Below are positions 1-6,145 of a DNA stretch of 6,760 bases, in pieces. The stretch comes from Lysobacterales bacterium UBA2790 (lineage in GTDB: Bacteria; Pseudomonadota; Gammaproteobacteria; Xanthomonadales; Xanthomonadaceae). Made by a program: the position numbers and the translations under genes. The first letter of the stretch is position 1. Every line of letters starts with the position of its first letter. The stretch covers positions 1 through 6,760 of the forward strand of contig DEHW01000069.1 in NCBI GenBank assembly GCA_002352135.1, read 5' to 3'. The notes below the pieces were generated by a model, which had not been told where the DNA came from, ran no database searches, and was given only the letters and a program-made list of their open reading frames with translations.

Positions 1-3000
1 CAGCCACAGCAGGCGTTGTTCGGCGACCAATGTGCGAGTCATCGATTTGTTCTGCGGGACGTTGCCGGTTTGGATCAGGCGTCCGGCTTCGTCGTAGATA
101 AAGCGCTGCACGCTCATGCCATTGGTCAGCGATTTTTCTTCGCGTTCGCCTCGGGCGTTGTAGGTGTTGGAATAGTAGGTGGTGCGACCCATGCTCACGC
201 GGCTCAGGCGGTTGCGGCCGTTGTAGGTGTGGGTGAGGCCGTCGCGCTGGGTGGTGTTGCCGACGTTGTCATAGTCGCGACTGATGCCATTGATGCTCTG
301 CAGGCGGTGACTGTTGGTCGGATAGGCATAGCTCTGCGCGGCACCGCCGAGGGTGGCCGCAGTGCGATTGCCGGTGGCGTCGTAGTCGAAGTGTTCCAAC
401 ACGCTGCTGCCTTGAATCAGGTCGGTGAGACGATACAGCGGGTCGTAGCCGAACTGGTAGCTCTGCCCGCTGCTGTTCAGGCCGGTGAAGTTGCCGACAT
501 CATCGAGCGTGGCGTCCAGATTGAGCGCGGCGCTGCTGATCGCATCGATGGCGTAGTTCTGGTCCAGGGCGCGGGTCCATTGGCTGCCGTTGCCGAAGTT
601 AAGTTGGGTCAGCGGGCCAAAGGGGGCGTACTGGGCGGACTGCAGGACGGTTTCGGTGAGGAAGCTGCCGTTGCTTTGTTTGCTGGCATACACCACTTGG
701 GTGATCTGACCGGCGCTGTTGCGGGTGTAGCGCAGTTCGTCGCCATCGGGGTAGATGACGGCGGCCAGTTGGTTGGCCAGGGTGTAGCGGTAGGCGACGC
801 GGTAGCGCAGTTCGTTGGGCGCGAGTGATGCCGTGGGTTCAAGCTGGCTGCTGCGGATCTTTTCCAGCAGGTTGCCACGAGCGTCGTAGCAATAGCTGAC
901 GCTGCCGAGGGCGTCGGTTTCGCGGGCGAGGCGTCCCACGCCATAGCTGTTCTGCGTGCACACCCCATTCGCTCCGCTGATGTCATACACGTGCGTCAGC
1001 ACTTCGCTGTCGGAGGAATTGCTTTGCGTGCGCAGGCGATTGAGGGCGTCGTAGGTGTAGCTGGTGACCACGCCGCGCGCATCAGTCTGGGTCAGGCGGT
1101 TGCCTGCGGCATCGTAGGTGTAACTGGTGGTGTCGGTATCCGGGCTGGCGAGTTCGGTCAGGTTGCCAAGGCCGTCGAAGGTATAGGTGGTGACCAGACC
1201 TTTCGGGTCGGTGACGGTGCGCAGGCGGTCCTGAGCGTCGTAGCTGTACTCGGTGCTGACGTTCAGGCCATTGGCGAGGTTGGCGTCGTAGTCCTGGATG
1301 GTTTTCTTCAGGCGATTCAGCGGGTCGTATTCCTGCCGTGTGTGGGTGCTCAGCGGGTCGATGATGTCGGTGAGATTGCCGTTGGCGTCATAACTGTGAT
1401 CGGTCTCGGCCAGGTTGGCATCGATGGCGAGATCGAGCTGGCCCAACTCGTTGTAGATTCGACCCAAGGTCCGCTTCAACTGACCAGCGGGATCGCGCGT
1501 GTTCTCGGCGGTGCGATGACCCGAGGCATCAAGCGTGTAGTCGATGCGGTTGCCAAGACTGTCGGTAATTCGCGTCAAACGCTGCGCGGCGTCATAGATG
1601 TAGTCGAGATACACGCCATCGGGCGCGGTCACACGACTGACCAGACCACCATCGTAGTAATCGAGTATGGTGACGGCATCACCGGCATTCGGCACACCTG
1701 TCGGGTCGACTCGCACCGTGCTGGTTTGCAGCCAGCCGCGCAGGTGGTAGGTCATATCGGTCAGTACGCCGTTCGCGTCTTTCAATCGGGTGACGCGACC
1801 AGCACTGTCGTAGCGGACGTACTCGGTAACTTGACCCAGCGCATTCGTGCGCTTCCACAAATCGCCTTTGCGATAGTTGCAGACACCATTGCTGGCACAA
1901 CCCGCATCATTGGCCAGACGATAGCTGTAGGTGGTGGTGTCGACCACATCGGTGCGCGGACCATCCTCCATACGCAATTGCGCGACGAAGGCGCAGCCCG
2001 TGCTTGCGCCGTTGGCCACATCCGATGCGCTGCAATAGGTGTAGCTTGATCGACGGATATTGCCGGTCACCGGATCGGTCTGCGTGCGGGTCAGCAGGTT
2101 GCGGCTTGCCGGGTCATAGGTGTAAGCGACCTGTTCTTCCAGCACACCCGCGCCTGTATTGCCGGGATCGCGGTAGACGCGTCTTGCCAGCATCTGGCTG
2201 CTGACCGAGTCCCAATCCGTTTCGATACGCCGCTGTTCAGGTGTACCCAAGGCTTCCGTGCGACGAGTAACGCGGGCGTTGTTGCTGTCGTACTGCAGCT
2301 TGGTAATGCTGCCGCGCGCGTCCTCAATCTGCGTCAACCGATGCGAGACTGGATCGTACTGGTAGTACCGCGTACCCGACAGATCGGTCTCGCTCAGCTT
2401 GTGCCGATACGGTTCGGATGCCTTATAGATGATCGTCTTGGTGTTGCCGAGTGCGTAGGTGACCGTGGAACTCTGGTCGCTGACATAGCTGACATCCACA
2501 CGCCCATGATCGGCACCGTGCCAGCTTGAAATGACACGGCCCCAGTCATCGTATCGATACGTGGAGTAGCGCTGCCCGCGTTCGTCCAGAACACCGGTAA
2601 GCCAATAGCCAATGATGCCCGCCGGTGCCGTGCCGCCGACAAAGATGTTCTCTGCCTCGTTGTACAGGTACTCCCGAGCGCTTGCGTCGGCAAATTCCAG
2701 CCGCGTGAGACGATGCGCGTTGTCGTACTCCATCGTCAGCAAAGGTGTGCCTGTGTTGCTGACGATACGGTCCAGCCAATAGTACGGGTTGCCCGAGTAT
2801 TCGAATTGCACGTAACGACCACGACCATCGGTGACGCGCTCAATGCGCCAGAAGACTTCCGTCAGATGATTGCCGTTACCGGTGGGTGCGACGCCCGGCG
2901 TCAGCTCATTCAACATGTAGCTGAGCGTCAGGGTCTTTGCAGGATCGGGATCGATGATTTGGACAAGACGCCCAGCCCGATCATAGATTTCGCGCACGCC

Positions 3001-4257
3001 GCTGCCGCGCGACAGCTCCCAACGCGGCGGCGTGCTTCCCACGGCCGCGATGTAATTGAGCAGAACACCAACCGATTCCGTCGATTGGAAGACGCCCGTC
3101 AACGGTGCGCGATGTTTGAATACCTCAAGCTCAGCGCGTTCGTTCTGGACGTAGATCGCCGACACTTCGGCGATCGGCCGTGTTTCAGCGCTACTCATAT
3201 GACCTGGCGCGGCCCACTCGGTAAGGATGCGCTTCGCCAAGGTGTGTGACCAGTTGCGATCAATGTAGCTGAAGGGGCGCGTCAAACGCATTGAGTTGTA
3301 ATGCAAGTCGAGCGCGATTTCACCGTAACGGAAGCCGGTCTCGTGGACCTGCTTGTTGCCATTGCTGGGAAAGCAGGGATTACCCTCGCCGGAACACGTG
3401 CCAGGGGTTTGGGTGAACGGGGGCTGGCCCACTAGGACCTTGCCGAACGGCACAACACATGCGCTACCCGTGGAACTGGCCCCTCCAGCAATCGCCGACC
3501 CGGCTGGGCAGGTCATGTCCTCGCGTTTGTCGATATTCCAGTCCCACGTAACAACCGCTTCAAGTGCGGCGATTTCCGTTTCGGAATCGATGTGTGCGGG
3601 CAAGCCATCACAGGTTCCTGCGTTGATCGAGATCTTCGCGCCCCAAGTACTGGACGTACTGGACGGCGGCGTGTATGTCAGTGCACCGGATGACCCTCCC
3701 GCACCAACAACCGTTGGTGTTCCAAATGCAACCGTGGTCACCGGCTCACTTTGGCGTGCCCAGCAGAATGCGGGGCGGCTCGATGTCGCGTTGAGGTTCC
3801 AGGTGTTGTCAAACTGACATTTAACAAACGCGCTCAACGCGGCGGCGCTGGGGCACGTGCCGCCCGGGCAGGCAGCTGCCGCCGTCGCGCAGTTGGCATG
3901 CACATTCGTCGGCGGCCAGCCCTTGGTGTATAGCTTGTACGCTGTTGAAACGGTTGAGGCTGGCTGGCGCAGCACTGACGAGTCGGGCGATAGCGCGCCA
4001 TAAGGGCGATAGTCAAACGTGCCACTCACCGTACTAGAGACCGAGAAGTCGGAAGGAATCCAGAAGGCATATTCCATAGTGGGCGAGAACGCGGCATGGA
4101 CCTGAGCCTCAACCTCCTCCAGGGTTTTGCAACGCCCGTTCCCGTCCCGACTTGAATAGCCATAGAAAGAAGATGCCGGAACCTCGGGCCCACATTCGGC
4201 CAGCACTGGCGTGATGACGAAGCTGGAGAGCAGCAAGGTGACAAGCGTGGCTTTCAT
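1..4257 (-). CDS. Secreted RHS/YD-repeat protein, C-terminus cut by window edge
   Basis: One uninterrupted minus-strand frame of 1419 codons runs from ATG at 4257 to the left edge with no stop, so the C-terminus is missing. Residues 1-20 (MKATLVTLLLSSFVITPVLA) form a Sec signal peptide with cleavage expected before ECGP. Residues 21 to about 290 form a domain I do not recognise, rich in Cys (22, 43, 123, 130, 135, 147, 165, 216, 250, 267, 288). Residues about 293-340 resemble the RHS entry segment (NPCFPSNGNKQ, LHYNSMRL, then YIDRNWSH at 331-338). From about 422 to the edge there are many YD repeats, such as YDRAGRL (from 425), YDAAGNRLTQTDARG and YDEAGRL (Y at 1388), and a VGRL...YDARGN block at 1105-1129. 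YD repeats of this family build a hollow beta-barrel shell, often enclosing a variable C-terminal effector. That part is not visible, so toxin, adhesin or other use is undecided. It follows the Ig-like gene by 77 bp on the same strand. Family call is very sure; function is not. Confidence 0.95.
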   Translation of the reverse strand, partial: MKATLVTLLLSSFVITPVLAECGPEVPASSFYGYSSRDGNGRCKTLEEVEAQVHAAFSPTMEYAFWIPSDFSVSSTVSGTFDYRPYGALSPDSSVLRQPASTVSTAYKLYTKGWPPTNVHANCATAAAACPGGTCPSAAALSAFVKCQFDNTWNLNATSSRPAFCWARQSEPVTTVAFGTPTVVGAGGSSGALTYTPPSSTSSTWGAKISINAGTCDGLPAHIDSETEIAALEAVVTWDWNIDKREDMTCPAGSAIAGGASSTGSACVVPFGKVLVGQPPFTQTPGTCSGEGNPCFPSNGNKQVHETGFRYGEIALDLHYNSMRLTRPFSYIDRNWSHTLAKRILTEWAAPGHMSSAETRPIAEVSAIYVQNERAELEVFKHRAPLTGVFQSTESVGVLLNYIAAVGSTPPRWELSRGSGVREIYDRAGRLVQIIDPDPAKTLTLSYMLNELTPGVAPTGNGNHLTEVFWRIERVTDGRGRYVQFEYSGNPYYWLDRIVSNTGTPLLTMEYDNAHRLTRLEFADASAREYLYNEAENIFVGGTAPAGIIGYWLTGVLDERGQRYSTYRYDDWGRVISSWHGADHGRVDVSYVSDQSSTVTYALGNTKTIIYKASEPYRHKLSETDLSGTRYYQYDPVSHRLTQIEDARGSITKLQYDSNNARVTRRTEALGTPEQRRIETDWDSVSSQMLARRVYRDPGNTGAGVLEEQVAYTYDPASRNLLTRTQTDPVTGNIRRSSYTYCSASDVANGASTGCAFVAQLRMEDGPRTDVVDTTTYSYRLANDAGCASNGVCNYRKGDLWKRTNALGQVTEYVRYDSAGRVTRLKDANGVLTDMTYHLRGWLQTSTVRVDPTGVPNAGDAVTILDYYDGGLVSRVTAPDGVYLDYIYDAAQRLTRITDSLGNRIDYTLDASGHRTAENTRDPAGQLKRTLGRIYNELGQLDLAIDANLAETDHSYDANGNLTDIIDPLSTHTRQEYDPLNRLKKTIQDYDANLANGLNVSTEYSYDAQDRLRTVTDPKGLVTTYTFDGLGNLTELASPDTDTTSYTYDAAGNRLTQTDARGVVTSYTYDALNRLRTQSNSSDSEVLTHVYDISGANGVCTQNSYGVGRLARETDALGSVSYCYDARGNLLEKIRSSQLEPTASLAPNELRYRVAYRYTLANQLAAVIYPDGDELRYTRNSAGQITQVVYASKQSNGSFLTETVLQSAQYAPFGPLTQLNFGNGSQWTRALDQNYAIDAISSAALNLDATLDDVGNFTGLNSSGQSYQFGYDPLYRLTDLIQGSSVLEHFDYDATGNRTAATLGGAAQSYAYPTNSHRLQSINGISRDYDNVGNTTQRDGLTHTYNGRNRLSRVSMGRTTYYSNTYNARGEREEKSLTNGMSVQRFIYDEAGRLIQTGNVPQNKSMTRTLVAEQRLLWL
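4198..4257 (-). other. Signal peptide of the RHS/YD-repeat protein
   Basis: The first 20 codons encode MKATLVTLLLSSFVITPVLA. There is one Lys near the N-terminus, a hydrophobic core (LVTLLLSSFVI) and a V-L-A cleavage box, so the mature protein should begin ECGPEV. This points to Sec export to the periplasm or beyond. It differs from the many RHS proteins that carry an N-terminal PAAR domain and leave through type VI secretion; no PAAR-like segment is seen here. The signal peptide also supports ATG 4257 as the true start. Confidence 0.85.
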
Positions 4258-4268
4258 AAGACTGTGTA

Positions 4269-4274
4269 TTCCGC
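4269..4274 (-). promoter_or_regulatory. Weak ribosome binding site for the RHS gene
   Basis: The minus strand reads GCGGAA, then 11 bases, then ATG at 4257. The match to a Shine-Dalgarno sequence is modest and the spacing is on the long side, but no better candidate lies nearer. The leader GGAATACACA resembles the GGATACACA leader of the upstream Ig-like gene. Confidence 0.45.
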
Positions 4275-4288
4275 TGACATGGAACAAG

Positions 4289-4303
4289 GTCGCTGACAGC
4301 GAC
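4289..4303. repeat. 15-bp perfect palindrome between the Ig-like and RHS genes
   Basis: GTCGCTGACAGCGAC has 7-bp arms around one central base, and as RNA it can form a 6-bp stem with a 3-nt loop. It lies 31 bp after the Ig-like stop codon and about 31 bp before the RHS start. No run of T follows on the minus strand (CCTTGTTCC), so it is not a convincing intrinsic terminator. It could be an operator, an mRNA processing or stabilising hairpin, or chance. The word CGCTGACA occurs again at 4272-4279. Confidence 0.5.
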
Positions 4304-4334
4304 ACGGACCGAAGCTCAAGAAGAAAAGTGGTGA

Positions 4335-5501
4335 TCATGGATTGCCACAACCTGCAGGCTTGGGCAGCAAGGTGGTGATCGCGCAAGCATTTGCCGTCCG
4401 ATAGCCAATCGATGCTTGGTGCTGACCAGGGCTGCCGCGCACCTTGAACGCGCAGTTCGCCGTGGGAACGGTAGCCAGCGTCGGATTGATGTTCACCAGG
4501 CCGCTCGCATTAAGCGTTACGGTCGCGACACCATTTATATTGGTTATGGCGGCGGCAGGATTGGGAGCAACCGTGGCCAATTGCGTGGTGCAGGTAACAT
4601 CCACATACAGGCCGGACAGATCGGCGGCCGGACTCGAACTCAGGGTCGCAGTAATTGTAGAGACCTTTCCGGTCAAATTAGCATTGGGCGATATAACAAT
4701 TGTCGGGTCAACATTGACCCCCTGATAGTTGATGGTCTTTACCGACGTATTTGTACCGGTCAGATTGCGCGCGGTAAAAGTGCAGGTGGCAGCAGGTGTG
4801 CCACCCGCGAGCGGCACCACCAGCTTCTGCGCGTTGATGGTGAACTTCGCCTCACCGGCGAAGTCAGTCATCGCCGAGAGCGGCGAAACGCCCACAACCG
4901 CACCACTACTGGCCTGGCAACTCGCTGTCACCTCGATCAACCCGAAGCGTTCGCCGCTTGTTCCTGATGCAACTTGTGCGGTGATTACCCGGGTTCCAGT
5001 TTGGGTGATCGGCGAGGTAGACGGCGATAGCGTGAGCGTCGGGATGATTGGGACAACGAAACTCGCATAGTCACTGGGCGGCGGTAGCAATGTGCATGTT
5101 GGCACGCCATTGATCACATAACACGATGAAATAAGGATCTTGTTCGCCGTTGAATTACTCGGCACGTTGGATGTACGCAATGTCAGCGGAGTCGCGCATT
5201 CCGTGCCCGCTGCCTGGACGGGGGTATCATAAGAATTCGAGGTATGTAAAACGTTATTGAAATATATTCCAAAGCTTCCAGCCCGTACGATACTGAAATG
5301 AAAATAGTGTGGATACGGGTTGTTGGCCGCTGCGGGATCGCAAAGCGTCAGATTGAGCGACTGATTTCCGGGGAGATGGATCGCACGCGCACTTCCAACA
5401 ACACCCATACCGATCACGGCCAAACATAGCAGCAACAGTCGACGAAGATGGCGAATCGAATTGTGCCCGGGGAGGTGATGCGATAAAGAAGCGCGAGACA
5501 T
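4335..5501 (-). CDS. Secreted protein with two bacterial Ig-like domains
   Basis: The product is 388 residues. The start is placed at ATG 5501 because an AAGGA ribosome binding site lies 8 bases upstream and a signal peptide follows directly: basic residues (RHLRR, 17-21), a hydrophobic core (LLLLCLAVIGMGVVG) and a cleavage box SARA ending at residue 40. Residues 41-150 form an unassigned N-terminal region with four Cys (54, 102, 127, 136). Two beta-rich repeats follow at about 153-261 and 266-369. Each opens with a PTLTLSP / PTIVISP type strand, has a central GEAKFTINA / GVATVTLNA strand, and carries one Cys pair (195/240 and 304/350) that could form a disulphide. This layout matches bacterial Ig-like (Big/invasin-type) domains found in surface and adhesin proteins. 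The C-terminus has two more Cys (373, 385) and no sortase, autotransporter or membrane anchor. Role unknown; adhesion or partnership with the downstream RHS protein is inference. An in-frame ATG at 5588 is rejected. Confidence 0.88.
   Translation of the reverse strand: MSRASLSHHLPGHNSIRHLRRLLLLCLAVIGMGVVGSARAIHLPGNQSLNLTLCDPAAANNPYPHYFHFSIVRAGSFGIYFNNVLHTSNSYDTPVQAAGTECATPLTLRTSNVPSNSTANKILISSCYVINGVPTCTLLPPPSDYASFVVPIIPTLTLSPSTSPITQTGTRVITAQVASGTSGERFGLIEVTASCQASSGAVVGVSPLSAMTDFAGEAKFTINAQKLVVPLAGGTPAATCTFTARNLTGTNTSVKTINYQGVNVDPTIVISPNANLTGKVSTITATLSSSPAADLSGLYVDVTCTTQLATVAPNPAAAITNINGVATVTLNASGLVNINPTLATVPTANCAFKVRGSPGQHQASIGYRTANACAITTLLPKPAGCGNP
5382..5501 (-). other. Signal peptide of the Ig-like protein
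   Basis: Codons 1-40 encode a long Sec-type signal: a polar, His-rich N-region (residues 1-16), RHLRR at 17-21, a hydrophobic stretch at 22-36, and SARA before the predicted mature start IHLPGNQ. At about 40 residues it is longer than usual because of the extended N-region. An internal start is possible in principle but none has better support. Confidence 0.8.
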
Positions 5502-5509
5502 GTTGTGTA

Positions 5510-5514
5510 TCCTT
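5510..5514 (-). promoter_or_regulatory. Ribosome binding site deciding the Ig-like gene start
   Basis: The minus strand reads AAGGA, eight bases (TACACAAC), then ATG at 5501. The match and spacing are good. It lies inside the 29-codon extension that an ATG at 5588 would add, so it argues for the shorter protein. Confidence 0.75.
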
Positions 5515-5757
5515 GGAAATATCGAGCAACGATGGCGACGATCAAGTAAGTCCGGCTTGCGAGGTGAGCACAAAGTCACTGCACACAAACGAGAGGTGCA
5601 TTGGATCGCTCTCGCGAGGCGCAGCTAGCTTTCCCGCCTTTTGCCAACGTCAACAACAAATGGTGACCGGGGGCGACGACGGAAATGCGACGACGTTAGG
5701 ACAACATCACGCCCCGCGCATTGCGCCGCATTTCACCGATTCAAACCCAGAGTCGCG

Positions 5758-5793
5758 TCACATTTTTGACGTCATGTGATTGACATGTGATGA
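5758..5793. promoter_or_regulatory. Cluster of TGTGA/TCACA words and a TGACGTCA palindrome
   Basis: The plus strand has TCACAT at 5758-5763, a perfect 8-bp palindrome TGACGTCA at 5767-5774, and CATGTGAT twice, at 5773-5780 and 5784-5791, exactly 11 bp apart (about one helical turn). TCACAT and ATGTGA (5774-5779) are inverted around a 10-bp spacer. Repeated words on one helix face suggest a regulator binding site about 260-290 bp upstream of the Ig-like start. The half-sites resemble CRP-type TGTGA/TCACA, but their order and spacing do not fit the standard site, so no regulator is named. Confidence 0.35.
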
Positions 5794-5969
5794 GACACAG
5801 ACATCGGTTCAGGGTGACAGCACGTCCTCACACACATCTTCTGAGTAATTCTTCAGCTTGCCGCAAGAAGCCCAAGCAAGTCGAATTCCCGTGGAATCTG
5901 GGCCACAAAACCCGTGCAGGCGCCACACGACCACCGTGTACGTCATTGAGTTTTCGTTGGCATGGGTAG

Positions 5970-6063
5970 ACCTGATTAGCGCGATGTGTCAGTTCCCCTC
6001 GTCCCTTGTAGGAGAGGGATCAGTCGCTGCTCACGCAGGACTGACACATCGCGCTAATCAGGT
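5970..6063. repeat. 94-bp element with perfect 24-bp inverted arms
   Basis: The left arm at 5970-5993 (begins ACCTGATTAGCGCG, ends TGTCAGT) is the exact reverse complement of the right arm at 6040-6063 (begins ACTGACACATCGCG, ends AATCAGGT). The spacer is 46 bp. It holds TGTAGGAG at 6008-6014 and nearby, a word like the head of GTAG-type REP sequences, and a second hairpin at 6020-6044 that shares bases with the right arm. GTAGA occurs at 5966-5970 and 6066-6070, a possible but imperfectly placed target duplication. No T run follows on either strand, so it is a poor intrinsic terminator. It may be a small non-autonomous (MITE-like) element or a REP-derived repeat lying between two transcription units. 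Confidence 0.8.
6020..6044 (-). other. Alternative hairpin with GUGA tetraloop inside the inverted repeat
   Basis: On the minus strand TCAGTC-CTGC-GTGA-GCAG-C-GACTGA can fold as a 10-bp stem with one bulged C and a GTGA loop, which fits the stable GNRA tetraloop class. Five bases (6040-6044) also belong to the right 24-bp arm, so these pairs and the inner end of the long stem exclude each other. It would be made as RNA only if transcription from the DUF1501 gene reads through. Confidence 0.5.
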
Positions 6064-6102
6064 GCGTAGATGCGTGGAACGGCATGCGGCCAGCCAGAGC
6101 GA

Positions 6103-6136
6103 ATCGCATCGCACGACGCACGACGCACGATGCGAT
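6103..6136. repeat. 7-bp tandem repeat within a 9-bp stem-loop after the DUF1501 stop
   Basis: ATCGCATCG at 6103-6111 and CGATGCGAT at 6128-6136 are exact reverse complements with a 16-base loop. The loop and inner arm edges consist of about 2.9 copies of GCACGAC (6111-6130). It starts 10 bp beyond the DUF1501 stop codon in the direction of transcription, where a terminator or 3'-end stabilising hairpin would be expected. There is no T run after the stem, so intrinsic termination is not well supported. Confidence 0.5.
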
Positions 6137-6145
6137 CATTGCCGC

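Larger units (their letters stand above)
5502..6145. other. Long intergenic region without a credible gene
   Basis: Open frames here are short, overlap one another, have no good ribosome binding site and encode no recognisable protein; one plus-strand frame runs across the inverted repeat and into antisense of DUF1501. The region should hold the promoter of the Ig-like/RHS pair. One candidate minus-strand -35, TTGACG at 5653-5648, has no convincing -10 at normal spacing (AGCTAG at 17 bp, TAGCTG at 20 bp), so no promoter is called. Structured elements are listed separately: a TGTGA/TCACA cluster near 5758-5793, the 94-bp inverted repeat at 5970-6063, and a tandem-repeat stem-loop at 6103-6136. 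A small regulatory RNA cannot be excluded by eye. Confidence 0.7.

Noticed and set aside
16..828. 270-codon plus-strand open frame
   Set aside because: It is antisense to the RHS core, is a monotonous Val/Gly/Ala-rich sequence without domains, and arises from the repeated codon pattern of YD repeats.
991..2049. 352-codon plus-strand open frame
   Set aside because: Antisense shadow of the YD-repeat core, with the same Val/Gly/Ile-rich composition and no recognisable motif.
2713..3249. 178-codon plus-strand open frame
   Set aside because: It lies wholly opposite the continuous RHS frame, whose translation keeps family motifs throughout this stretch.
4845..4863. Perfect 7-bp hairpin CTTCGCC/GGCGAAG
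   Set aside because: It lies inside the Ig-like coding region where the codons are explained by the protein; likely chance in GC-rich sequence.
4416..4967. Two overlapping plus-strand frames opposite the Ig-like gene
   Set aside because: They are antisense to a gene with a signal peptide, ribosome binding site and domain repeats; neither encodes a recognisable protein.
5502..5588. 29-residue N-terminal extension of the Ig-like protein from ATG 5588
   Set aside because: It would bury the signal peptide internally and would include the AAGGA site that is ideally placed for ATG 5501.
5780..5785. Perfect plus-strand TTGACA -35 box
   Set aside because: No acceptable -10 lies 16-18 bp downstream, and there is no plus-strand gene for it to serve.
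5970..6063. Integron attC site or CRISPR-like repeat
   Set aside because: There is no GTTRRRY/RYYYAAC pair at the ends, no integrase and no cassette series, and there is only one inverted pair rather than spaced direct repeats.
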